Source: Bacteroidales bacterium (lineage in GTDB: Bacteria; Bacteroidota; Bacteroidia; Bacteroidales; UBA10428). From it: DNA of 9,315 nt. Position 1 is the first letter of the stretch. Each line of letters opens with the position of its first letter. The stretch lies in contig JAFGOZ010000601.1 in NCBI GenBank assembly GCA_016926235.1, positions 1-9,315 on the forward strand, read 5' to 3'. The notes under the pieces were generated by a model that worked only from the letters and a program-made list of their open reading frames with translations, searched no databases and was not told the origin of the DNA. Position numbers and translations under genes: made by a program. Of the stretch, positions 1-7,199 are shown in pieces.

Positions 1-1267
1 TGCCATTTTTGTGGACGCAGGTATATCCTATGCCATTATCAGAACAGATTATGGTATGCGTTATTACAAAGCTATCAGCAACCTTTCTATGTTTGTTGGT
101 TTCATCTTATTTTTGATCGTTATAATACTGGCTTATCCCATTTGCCTTTTTTACAACGATTATAATTTACTGATCCCAACAATACTCCTGGGTTCTACCT
201 TTATCATTCGATCCGTCAGTGTTGTACCCTCTGCGATTCTTAAAAAGAATCTGCTGTTCAATAAAATTGGTCAGGTTAGATTTCTGGGGGCCATAGTGCA
301 AATTGGACTTACAATTGTGCTGGCTTACCTGGGTTTTTCATACTGGTCGCTGATTGTTCCAACAATTATCCATGCAGTGATTACCAATGTTATGCTGGGT
401 TACATGGCCAGTTTCAGGTTCCGGTTTTTTCCAGTTATCTATCTGAGGCTAGCCTTAAGAACAACCAGATCATTGATGGCCAATATAACAGGATTTAACC
501 TGATCAATTACTGGTCGAGAAATGCTGACAACCTTATTATTGGTAAAGTCTATGGAGCAGCTGACCTGGGTATATACAACAGGGCTTACAGACTGCTGGA
601 TATTGCCCTCAGTTCAACAACTAATCTGTTTGGACAAGTCTTATTTCCGAGCCTGAAAGAACTAAAAGCAAAGGGTGGTGACGTAAAAAAGGAGTTCACA
701 AGTTTGCTGGGCATTATCAGTCTGATCAGCTTTCCTATTGGTGCAATAATGATAGTGTTTGCCAAACCGTTTGTGCGTTTTATGTGGGGAGAAAACTGGA
801 TGAGCGTTGCTGATCTCCTGCCCTATTTTGGTGTTTTGGTACTGATACAATCCCTTTTGGCAACTTTGGGGAATATATATGTACTACATAGTAAAGAAAA
901 AACTTTGTTTATCATCGGAGGTATTTCAGCTGTTGTCATGATAATTGCCATTGTAATCGGATCATTCTATTCAATGGTTCATGTGGCATTCTATTATGCA
1001 TTAAGCAATGTACTATTTAACGTACCGCTAAATCTGATCCTGGGTTTCCGAAAAGCCTTGAATTTTAAGATTAGAGAGATCCTTATTTTCTGGCTTCCCA
1101 AGCTTATGCTGACATTGGGAATTCTGATCTTCATATGGTACAACTTGTTTACTTACACTATTATTGCAACTTTGCTGTATTTAATTCATGTTGTGTATCT
1201 GCAACGCTCCGATATTTCCAGGCTTTTTGTGCTGATTAAAGAAAAGATAAAACCCAGGTCAATATAA
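1..1267 (+). CDS. Wzx-like polysaccharide flippase, MOP family (5' partial)
   Basis: This gene encodes a multi-spanning inner-membrane protein that probably flips lipid-linked repeat units from the cytoplasmic to the periplasmic face. The frame is already open at the left edge (codons from base 2), so the N-terminus lies outside the window. The GTG at 11 is internal, not a real start. About 421 residues are visible; relative to full-length Wzx/WzxC-type proteins I estimate 50-60 residues are missing. Visible signatures are an early DAGISYAIIR segment, which in this family follows the first two helices, and, counting from the GTG, a NYWSRNADN...IGKVYGAADLGIYNRAY block at about 166-193, characteristic of the WzxC-like branch (Polysacc_synt_3 type). 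Long hydrophobic helices continue to the basic C-terminus (KEKIKPRS). It ends 9 bp before the next gene and is followed by glycosyltransferases and a polymerase, which supports the role. Family membership is secure; the substrate is unknown. Confidence 0.9.
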   Translation, partial: AIFVDAGISYAIIRTDYGMRYYKAISNLSMFVGFILFLIVIILAYPICLFYNDYNLLIPTILLGSTFIIRSVSVVPSAILKKNLLFNKIGQVRFLGAIVQIGLTIVLAYLGFSYWSLIVPTIIHAVITNVMLGYMASFRFRFFPVIYLRLALRTTRSLMANITGFNLINYWSRNADNLIIGKVYGAADLGIYNRAYRLLDIALSSTTNLFGQVLFPSLKELKAKGGDVKKEFTSLLGIISLISFPIGAIMIVFAKPFVRFMWGENWMSVADLLPYFGVLVLIQSLLATLGNIYVLHSKEKTLFIIGGISAVVMIIAIVIGSFYSMVHVAFYYALSNVLFNVPLNLILGFRKALNFKIREILIFWLPKLMLTLGILIFIWYNLFTYTIIATLLYLIHVVYLQRSDISRLFVLIKEKIKPRSI

Positions 1268-1276
1268 ATACCTGCA

Positions 1277-2443
1277 ATGGAAAATAGATATCATCCGGTT
1301 ATTGTTGTAGTGGCTTATAACCGCCCACATTCGCTTAAGCGTTTGTTATTTTCACTGAAAGCCGCCAGAAATATTACACAAGCAAAGCTTATTATCAGCA
1401 TCGATAATCAGGAACCTCATAATTTAGATGTAAAAGAAATTGCTGATTCTTTTGAATGGCCTTATGGCGAGAAAGAGGTAAAATATCAGGAAAAACGCCT
1501 GGGACTGAGAAAGCATATCCTGCAATGTGGAGATCTGTCTGAACAATACGGATCAGTTATCATTTTGGAAGATGATTTGTATGTTTCACCCTATTTCTAT
1601 GATTACACAATTCACGCTCTCAATTTCTATGCAACTTGTGACCAAATTGTGGGCATTTCATTATATAATCAACCACGTGAAGAAATCTCAGAAAAACCTT
1701 TTTGCCCGATTGTTGATAGTTCAGATGTTTATTTTATGCAGTTCCCTTCATCCTGGGGACAGGCATGGAGCTGGCAACAATGGAGAAAATTCAAAGAATG
1801 GTATGAAACGAAACCAAATATTTTGAATGTTGCCTTACCGGATAAGATATTGAAATGGCCTGAGACTTCCTGGAAAAAATACTTCTGTGCCTATGTTTTA
1901 TCAAAAGACCTTTTTTTTGTATATCCCAGGCTTTCGCTCACAACCAATTTCAATGACCCAGGGACTCATTTGAAGAAAGAAGTAAATAACGAAGGACAAT
2001 CCCAAATCAGGTTGTTTGAAAAAGAATACCGATTTTTGCCCTTTAACGAATCATGTTGTAAGTATGACATATATTCGGAACTAAAATCTTCATGTATAAA
2101 CCAGCTCACTAACCAGTTTTTGGAATATTCTTATGAGCTTGATTTATACGGAAATAAGAACATTGCACATGTAAAATCAGCATATGTAATAACATCCAAA
2201 CCTGTGAAAGCCGCAATAATCGGCTTCAAAAGAGCCTTTAAACCGCATGAGTTAAATATTATTTTAAGTTTGCAGGGTGAAGATTTGTCAATGAGCAGAA
2301 AAGAAGATGTAATGCCATTTATTAACCATAATGATAAAACTATTTCTGATTTTAGATACTTTTATAACAGAAATCTTTTGGGTTGGAAGGTTTTACTAAG
2401 GGATAGCTATATTCGCATTTTTAAAAGAAAGTATAAACTCTAG
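1277..2443 (+). CDS. GT-A fold glycosyltransferase with EDD motif (GT2/GnT-I-like)
   Basis: A predicted cytoplasmic glycosyltransferase of 388 residues with no signal peptide or convincing membrane helix. The N-terminus has the nucleotide-sugar binding strand VVVAYNRP (residues 10-17). A second strand ends in ILEDD (96-100), the metal/nucleotide-binding acid cluster that takes the place of DXD. This EDD form is known from GT13 (GnT-I) and some GT2-like bacterial enzymes. A tryptophan-rich SSWGQAWSW segment (158-166) probably contributes to the acceptor or donor pocket, as WGxAxW motifs do in related bacterial transferases. The C-terminal third (about 270-388) is basic and AT-rich, and I do not recognise it. 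The ATG at 1277 starts 9 bp after the flippase, and the protein begins just before the expected first beta-strand, so the start is sound. It probably adds one sugar to the repeat unit. Donor and linkage cannot be read from the sequence; a specific CAZy family is uncertain. Confidence 0.8.
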   Translation: MENRYHPVIVVVAYNRPHSLKRLLFSLKAARNITQAKLIISIDNQEPHNLDVKEIADSFEWPYGEKEVKYQEKRLGLRKHILQCGDLSEQYGSVIILEDDLYVSPYFYDYTIHALNFYATCDQIVGISLYNQPREEISEKPFCPIVDSSDVYFMQFPSSWGQAWSWQQWRKFKEWYETKPNILNVALPDKILKWPETSWKKYFCAYVLSKDLFFVYPRLSLTTNFNDPGTHLKKEVNNEGQSQIRLFEKEYRFLPFNESCCKYDIYSELKSSCINQLTNQFLEYSYELDLYGNKNIAHVKSAYVITSKPVKAAIIGFKRAFKPHELNIILSLQGEDLSMSRKEDVMPFINHNDKTISDFRYFYNRNLLGWKVLLRDSYIRIFKRKYKL

Positions 2444-2450
2444 GACTAAT

Positions 2451-3644
2451 ATGGTTTTAAAAAAGACTAATAATCTTGTTTTAATATTTATAATCCTGTG
2501 TTCAACTTCATTTTATCAGTTGACAGTACTTGGACAGGCAAAAAGACTTGTTGAGATATTAGGTATTTTCATAATCATTATCCTGCTTATTTTTTATATC
2601 ATATATTCTGAAAACAAAACTTTTAAGCATAATTTTACAATACCGATCATACTGATTATCATATCATTGATAAGCAGTAGCATAATGGCTAAATACATTA
2701 GAGAGCAGAATTTTACTCAATCAATCTATGCACACAGGGCAATTTATTACTACTTACTATACTTTCTCCTTCACCAAATGAAGATTAAACCCAGGGATCT
2801 TGAAATGATAATCTTTGGCTTAGGCGTTTTGTATGTAGGATTGTATCTGCTCCAGTATTTTCTTTACCCTACAAAAATTTACGATGCCTATGTCCGTTCC
2901 GATCGTGGTACCATCCGTATTTATCTGGCCGGCGCGGGCTATTTTGGCATTGCTTTTTACATGGCATTACAATATTTCTACCGGACTAATAAGCTTTACC
3001 ACCTGTTCTTCCTAATCGTATTTTTTTCCATTCATGTTTTGACCGGTGGGAGGCAAACCCTGGCCATAACAGCGCTTGTTGTTGTGTTGTTTTTGCTTTT
3101 CGATAAACACGTAAAGTCAAGGCTTTTTCTGGCATTCCTTGGAATAACCGGAATTGCATTACTACTTTACCTGTTTCAGGGTGTTTTCGAATCCATCATG
3201 ATGGCTTCTGAAAAGGATATTAGCAAAGGTAACGAATATATTCGATTTCTGGCTGCTGAATATTTTTTAACAGATTTCTTCAAACATCCCCTGGCCTATA
3301 TTACCGGAAACGGAATGTTTAACTTCGATTCTGCCTATGGCAAAGAAATTGCCGGCATTGTAGAAAACGATCACTTTAACCTGAGCGACATTGGCATCAT
3401 TGGCAATTATGCCATGTATGGTGCTTTTTTTGTTGCAGGTGTATTCGCCATCATCTTCAAAGCGTTAAAACTTAGGATCGAGAAAAAACATCTCTATATT
3501 AAATATACCTTTATAGGTATTATTCTGGCCATTATGACGGCTGGAAATTTCGCCTATGCTGATTTCATCTGCCTGATGATGTGTGTCTTATACCTAATTG
3601 ATGTTTCAAATTATAGTGAAACAGAAAATCAACTGGAAACCTAA
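2451..3644 (+). CDS. O-antigen polymerase / ligase-like membrane protein (Wzy type)
   Basis: A 397-residue integral membrane protein with about ten or more hydrophobic segments, including roughly 8-28, 36-52, 63-80, 118-138, 155-175, 183-198, 203-217, 226-243, 320-338 and 352-384. The LTGGRQTLAI stretch (197-206) is the short LTgSR-type motif that precedes a helix in the O-antigen ligase/Wzy superfamily (PF04932-like). A large polar, probably periplasmic loop (about 244-315) contains KGNEYIRFLAAEYF and ends in HFNLSDIGIIG (308-318), matching the conserved region after the big loop. Wzy enzymes join flipped repeat units into polymer in the periplasm, while WaaL enzymes attach O-antigen to lipid A; sequence alone does not separate them well. 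The flippase and transferases in the same operon favour polymerase. The ATG lies 7 bp after the previous stop. Wzy proteins diverge strongly in sequence, so substrate cannot be inferred. Confidence 0.85.
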   Translation: MVLKKTNNLVLIFIILCSTSFYQLTVLGQAKRLVEILGIFIIIILLIFYIIYSENKTFKHNFTIPIILIIISLISSSIMAKYIREQNFTQSIYAHRAIYYYLLYFLLHQMKIKPRDLEMIIFGLGVLYVGLYLLQYFLYPTKIYDAYVRSDRGTIRIYLAGAGYFGIAFYMALQYFYRTNKLYHLFFLIVFFSIHVLTGGRQTLAITALVVVLFLLFDKHVKSRLFLAFLGITGIALLLYLFQGVFESIMMASEKDISKGNEYIRFLAAEYFLTDFFKHPLAYITGNGMFNFDSAYGKEIAGIVENDHFNLSDIGIIGNYAMYGAFFVAGVFAIIFKALKLRIEKKHLYIKYTFIGIILAIMTAGNFAYADFICLMMCVLYLIDVSNYSETENQLET

Positions 3645-3682
3645 AATAGCTCCTGAGTCTAACAAAACAACGTGCATTACAA

Positions 3683-4615
3683 ATGAGTATTCCAGAAAAC
3701 GACAGAATAAGACTAAGTATAGTATTTCCGGTTTTTAATACCCTGAGCTTTACTGAACGGTGCCTGAAACACCTGGAAGAAAAAACCAGCCTGGCAGATG
3801 CTCATGAGCTTGCTATTGACATTGTGCTGGTTGATGATGGTTCCACTGATGGAACGGCTGAATGGGTCAGCACACATTACCCCAATGTCAAGCTGATACC
3901 GGGGGATGGTAATTTATGGTGGAGCGGAGGCATGAACAAGGGTATTCAGTATGCCCTGCAAACGCTCAATACAGATTATATCCTTTTGTGGAACAACGAT
4001 GTACGTCCGGCAAATGATTACTTTACAAAATTGACAGAGGTTTTAGCTAATAATCCCACAAATTGTATTGTTCTTTCAACCGTATTTGTTGAAAACAAGG
4101 AGAAACAGATTATTTTCTCACTAGGTGGAAATTTTAATCCGGTCACCGGTAAACATGCATTGATCGGCTTTGGCATGGAGGCATCATCCTTTTGTCCACC
4201 ACCCCTGGAAATTAACTGGTTTCCCGGAATGGGCACCACCATTCACAAATCGGTTTTTGAAACAATAGGCTATTTTGACGAGAAAAACTTTCCGCAATAC
4301 AAGGGCGATGCAGACTTTGCTTTGCGTGCCCATAAAGCAGGTTTTTTATTAAAACGCTATCCTGAACTCACTATTTGGAATGACCGGGAAAACACCGGTT
4401 ATAGCAACACTACATCATTTAAGAAATTTGTTCAGTCCCTGGTATCCAGAAAATCAAACAATAATTTATACCGCGATATTTTATTTTACCACCGACATAC
4501 CAAAGGTATTATTTCCTATGGCGAATTGATCAAGAAGTATTTTACCTATATAGGTGGCTATTTCAAATGGAAATTCCTGGGTTTATTTGGATTAAAGCGA
4601 AAAAACAGGTATTAA
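3683..4615 (+). CDS. Family 2 glycosyltransferase (rhamnosyltransferase-like branch)
   Basis: A 310-residue GT-A glycosyltransferase. Residues 12-19 (SIVFPVFN) form the first nucleotide-binding strand, VDDGSTDGT (50-58) is the classic GT2 signature, and LWNNDV (102-107) carries the metal-binding acid. GDGNLWWSGGMNKGI (74-88) and the late GDADFALRAHKAG block (208-220) place it in the GT2 branch that contains WbbL-type rhamnosyltransferases and many uncharacterised EPS enzymes. D209 or D211 is the likely catalytic-base region. The final 40 residues are basic with aromatic patches (YFTYIGGYFKWKFLGLFGLKRK), suggesting peripheral membrane attachment. The 38-bp gap before it is the widest in the operon, but I see no promoter or terminator in it. 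The start is supported by the proximity of the first strand. It should transfer one sugar to the lipid-linked intermediate; rhamnose as donor is only a family-based guess. Confidence 0.9.
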   Translation: MSIPENDRIRLSIVFPVFNTLSFTERCLKHLEEKTSLADAHELAIDIVLVDDGSTDGTAEWVSTHYPNVKLIPGDGNLWWSGGMNKGIQYALQTLNTDYILLWNNDVRPANDYFTKLTEVLANNPTNCIVLSTVFVENKEKQIIFSLGGNFNPVTGKHALIGFGMEASSFCPPPLEINWFPGMGTTIHKSVFETIGYFDEKNFPQYKGDADFALRAHKAGFLLKRYPELTIWNDRENTGYSNTTSFKKFVQSLVSRKSNNNLYRDILFYHRHTKGIISYGELIKKYFTYIGGYFKWKFLGLFGLKRKNRY

Positions 4616-4619
4616 AGGT

Positions 4620-5771
4620 ATGAATATCTTATCCATAACAGGTATCTTGCCGATACCAGGTGTTGCAAAGTCAAATGATTTCCTGATTCCCTTGTATACA
4701 GCTTACAAAAAGAAATATCCAAGTGATAAAGTCTTTATTTTCCGACTTGAAAAATATATACCCCTCTCAAAAAAAAATAGGAAATATGCAGCAGTTAGAG
4801 ACTTTGAATTATCAGGAATAACAGTGAAACTACTTCGGTATCTTTCAACCTGGAGGTATCCTGGTTTGCATGCTGTTATTTCTTCATATACTTCCTATTA
4901 TTTTAATATCCGTAAAATTGGCAAATTCATAAAAGAACATAAGATTGACATACTTCATGCCGAATACATTATACCTGACGGATACCTGGCCTACCTGATT
5001 TCCAGAAAATTTAAAATACCCTTTGTTGTGACAACACACTATGAATTCAGGTATTTTAATGTGCAATTTTCCAGGAGAATTGCTTTGAAGGCTTTGCAGC
5101 ATGCCGGATATGTCACACCGCTAAATTACACAGCCAAGTATCTATTTGAAAAGCACCAGGTAGGAAATATTTGCATTGTCCCACATGGCATTGATGAGTT
5201 TTTCCTTCAAACCAAACAAAACAAACTGAATACAGAAACTGTCAGTATTCTTTCCATTGGAGCGCTTATTCCGTTAAAGAATTTTGATAAGGTAATCTAC
5301 GCTTTGTCAGACTTAAAAAACAAATATTCATTCGTTTATACCATTGTAGGTGATGGTCCCGAGTTGCCACATCTAAAATATCTTGTAGAAAAATTTGGTT
5401 TAAAGAATCGTGTTTCATTTATCGGGAAAATTCCTTATTCCGAAATCCCCAATGAGATAAGCAGGCATGATATCTTCGTTATGCCCAGCTACTTTGAATC
5501 GTTTGGCAGGGCATTAACCGAAGCAATGGCTGTTGGCTTGCCCGTAATTTGTGCTAAAAATACAGGTATACACGGTTATTTTACTGAAGGACAAGAAGGT
5601 TTCTCAGTAGATCACCAGAACATAAGAGATATTGAAGAAAAGCTGGCCATGCTTTTGGAAGATGCTACGCTCAGGTCAACAATGGGAAGGAATGCAAAAA
5701 AACTGATGGCGCAATATACGTGGGATAAGGTTGCGGAAAAATTCCATGATCTTTATCGGGATCTTTTATAA
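4620..5771 (+). CDS. Family 4 glycosyltransferase (GT-B, canonical EX7E)
   Basis: A 383-residue GT-B glycosyltransferase. The N-terminal acceptor domain (about 1-175) opens with MNILSITGILPIPG, the usual first strand and glycine-rich loop, and includes the HAEYIIPDGYLA and TTHYEF segments. The donor domain (about 185-370) has VPHGID (187-192), ILSIGALIPLKNFD (210-223), IVGDGPE (242-248) and PSYFESFGRALTEAMAVGLP (289-308). In the last of these, E293 and E301 form the EX7E motif that contacts the donor and supports retaining transfer. All core GT4 features are therefore intact, and the length is typical. The ATG follows the previous stop by 4 bp with AAAGGT just upstream, indicating tight translational coupling. 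It is the last gene of the forward operon and ends 8 bp from the stop of an opposing gene. The transferred sugar is unknown. Confidence 0.92.
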   Translation: MNILSITGILPIPGVAKSNDFLIPLYTAYKKKYPSDKVFIFRLEKYIPLSKKNRKYAAVRDFELSGITVKLLRYLSTWRYPGLHAVISSYTSYYFNIRKIGKFIKEHKIDILHAEYIIPDGYLAYLISRKFKIPFVVTTHYEFRYFNVQFSRRIALKALQHAGYVTPLNYTAKYLFEKHQVGNICIVPHGIDEFFLQTKQNKLNTETVSILSIGALIPLKNFDKVIYALSDLKNKYSFVYTIVGDGPELPHLKYLVEKFGLKNRVSFIGKIPYSEIPNEISRHDIFVMPSYFESFGRALTEAMAVGLPVICAKNTGIHGYFTEGQEGFSVDHQNIRDIEEKLAMLLEDATLRSTMGRNAKKLMAQYTWDKVAEKFHDLYRDLL

Positions 5772-5779
5772 GCATTGTA

Positions 5780-6943
5780 TTATTCAGTTTTTTCGACTAC
5801 GATTTCCGGGAAAAAATTCTCGATTGTCCTGACAAAAACTTCAACCATACTGTTCACGTTACTTTTGGTTAGTATAATATTTTTAGCGTTCTCCCCCATT
5901 TTTTCTCTCTCATTAGTATTTAGTAAGATAGTTTTTCTCATTGCTTCTGTGAGACTTTCGAGATCATCCTTAGAAAAACGAAATCCGGTAATCCCATCAG
6001 TAACCAGGTCTTCCTCTGTTCCATCAGCCTCGCTGGCAATGCAGATTTTCTTCCAGAACATGGCCTGGTTCAGGGCCAGCCCTCCCACACCCGGCAATAC
6101 AAGACAGGTTGAAGCAGCAAAGTACGGATTAACGCCGTCGATAATTCTACCTAAATACCTAACATTTTCCCCTCCCGATTCTTTAATCATATTCACAATA
6201 TTTTCTCTCTCAGGTCCGTCACCAATAATCAAGAGTTTTATCGAAGGAAACTCTTGTCTGAGTTTCAGGAAGGCATTGATAAGCAAATCAACTCTTTTTT
6301 CGGACAACAAACCGCCTACATACAAAAAGGTTATGCTGTCATTGAGTTCGAAATCCTGTCTGATTTTTTCAGCACTTGCCCATACAGCCTTCTCATTGAT
6401 CAACATTTCATCAATTTCTATCCCATTATAGCAAACGTCAATTTTTGAAGTTTCAATACCCCTGTCTTTCACATACTGAATCGCTTTTGTACTATAGGTT
6501 AATGTGAAATCACCTTTTCTGTAAAACGAGGAAACCAGCATGTTCTTGAATTTTAATACCAAACCCTTGGCAAAGCCCGGCTCCCATGCACAGGCCCAAT
6601 TAACTATTACCTTATTCTTCCTCCTCGCCCATCTGACAACTTTGCGGTAAGAGAGGTTTCCTGTTATTGACTGAATGATGATCATGTCAGGGTCTAACGC
6701 TACTATTGCCCTGAACAAACCCTTATGTACGCGTATATCAAAGGGCCCAATCCGGTACTTGGATTCAATAACACCAGCATTATCAAAAGTGGTTTGTCCC
6801 CTGAAAGCCGGGCGGCCATCCTCAGCTTTTTTAATGCCATGATATACAACCCATTTCACATCGGGATGAAAACGGCTTAATTTCTCATAGAAGCTTAACC
6901 GGTAAGGTTGAAGCATAGGTGTAATAAGGGCAATTTTTCTCAC
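5780..6943 (-). CDS. Family 4 glycosyltransferase with non-canonical EX7E site
   Basis: A 387-residue GT-B glycosyltransferase on the opposite strand. The start is GTG at 6943-6941: an in-frame TAA lies 6 bp upstream, and the encoded RKIALITPMLQPYR is the expected first strand and loop, so the later Met10 is unlikely. The donor domain shows YNGIEI (172-177), FLYVGGLLSEKRVDLLI (206-222) and IIGDGPE (239-245). Where GT4 enzymes normally have E-x7-E, this protein reads LPGVGGLALNQAM (283-295): the two glutamate positions are G285 and Q293. The following ADGTEEDLVTDGITG block (306-320) is intact. From memory, a GT4 branch with PGxxGLxxNxAM in this place exists, so this looks like a subfamily trait rather than decay; the frame is otherwise whole. 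It converges on the operon and is probably transcribed from its own promoter, which suggests separate regulation or a later addition to the locus. Confidence 0.88.
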   Translation of the reverse strand: MRKIALITPMLQPYRLSFYEKLSRFHPDVKWVVYHGIKKAEDGRPAFRGQTTFDNAGVIESKYRIGPFDIRVHKGLFRAIVALDPDMIIIQSITGNLSYRKVVRWARRKNKVIVNWACAWEPGFAKGLVLKFKNMLVSSFYRKGDFTLTYSTKAIQYVKDRGIETSKIDVCYNGIEIDEMLINEKAVWASAEKIRQDFELNDSITFLYVGGLLSEKRVDLLINAFLKLRQEFPSIKLLIIGDGPERENIVNMIKESGGENVRYLGRIIDGVNPYFAASTCLVLPGVGGLALNQAMFWKKICIASEADGTEEDLVTDGITGFRFSKDDLESLTEAMRKTILLNTNEREKMGENAKNIILTKSNVNSMVEVFVRTIENFFPEIVVEKTE

Positions 6944-6963
6944 TGATTAATTCTTTTGGTCAT

Positions 6964-6992
6964 CAAAAGTACATAAATAAATTACTTTCAAA
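6964..6992 (-). promoter_or_regulatory. Bacteroidota-type promoter for the reverse glycosyltransferase
   Basis: Read on the minus strand, TTTG (6992-6989), 17 bp, then TACTTTTG (6971-6964). This matches the Bacteroidota primary sigma consensus, TTTG at -33 and TAnnTTTG at -7, with spacing at the short end of the accepted range. Transcription would start near 6958-6960, giving a leader of about 15 bases before the GTG at 6943. The leader is A-rich (CCAAAAGAATTAATCA), as is usual for translation initiation in this phylum. The call rests on pattern match only. Confidence 0.5.
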
Positions 6993-7081
6993 CAGCAGGG
7001 TTAAGTTCCTGCCATTTTAAAATACAGTGCTTCTTCTAAATTGTTGATATCTTGGTTATTCAAACTAGCCTTGCAATATAA

Positions 7082-7093
7082 TGATTTAAATCA
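7082..7093. promoter_or_regulatory. Perfect 12-bp palindrome, possible operator
   Basis: TGATTTAAATCA is a perfect inverted repeat with no spacer, about 107 bp upstream of the secreted-protein start and 138 bp from the reverse gene start. Its right end overlaps the first copy of a TCACCGTT direct repeat (second copy at 7115). Such symmetry suits a dimeric regulator. In AT-rich DNA a palindrome of this size can occur by chance, and no regulator gene is present in the window. Confidence 0.3.
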
Positions 7094-7186
7094 CCGTTAA
7101 AAAACAAACGTTCGTCACCGTTTTTCGTATACTCGTCAAATTTATTTTAAGTTTAGTCAATTGTTATCAGTGCAAAATAAACAGAT

Positions 7187-7192
7187 GGAGGG
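7187..7192 (+). promoter_or_regulatory. Shine-Dalgarno-like GGAGGG before the secreted protein
   Basis: GGAGGG sits 7 bases before the ATG at 7200, an ideal position for pairing with the 16S rRNA tail. It decides the start: the in-frame ATG at 7185 overlaps this element and would add only a polar MEGEA before the signal peptide, while the ATG at 7221 would shorten the basic n-region. Strong SD motifs are uncommon in Bacteroidota and none of the other genes here has one this clear. Confidence 0.5.
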
Positions 7193-7199
7193 TGAAGCG

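Larger units (their letters stand above)
6944..7199. other. Divergent intergenic regulatory region
   Basis: This 256-bp AT-rich gap separates two divergently read genes, so both should be controlled from here. Besides the minus-strand promoter near 6964-6992, I see a 12-bp palindrome (7082-7093) and a TCACCGTT direct repeat (7091-7098 and 7115-7122). A weak plus-strand -7-like box, TAAGTTTA (7148-7155), has a TTTC at 7123-7126 about 21 bp upstream; each differs by one base from consensus. A short hairpin (GCAGG 6995-6999 with CCTGC 7008-7012) has no T-run and is not a convincing terminator. No tRNA, small RNA or riboswitch is recognisable. Confidence 0.5.

Noticed and set aside
11..13. GTG as the true start of the flippase
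   Set aside because: The frame is open to the left edge, and the DAGISYAIIR segment normally lies after two helices in this family, so the gene begins upstream of the window.
5775..6431. A long open frame on the plus strand, 218 codons
   Set aside because: It lies fully antisense to the GT4 gene, whose domain motifs are unambiguous. The product is serine- and leucine-rich with no domain, typical of a shadow frame.
6995..7012. Hairpin GCAGG/CCTGC as a terminator
   Set aside because: Five-base stem (six with one G-T pair), no following T-run on either strand, and it lies upstream of the reverse promoter rather than at a gene end.
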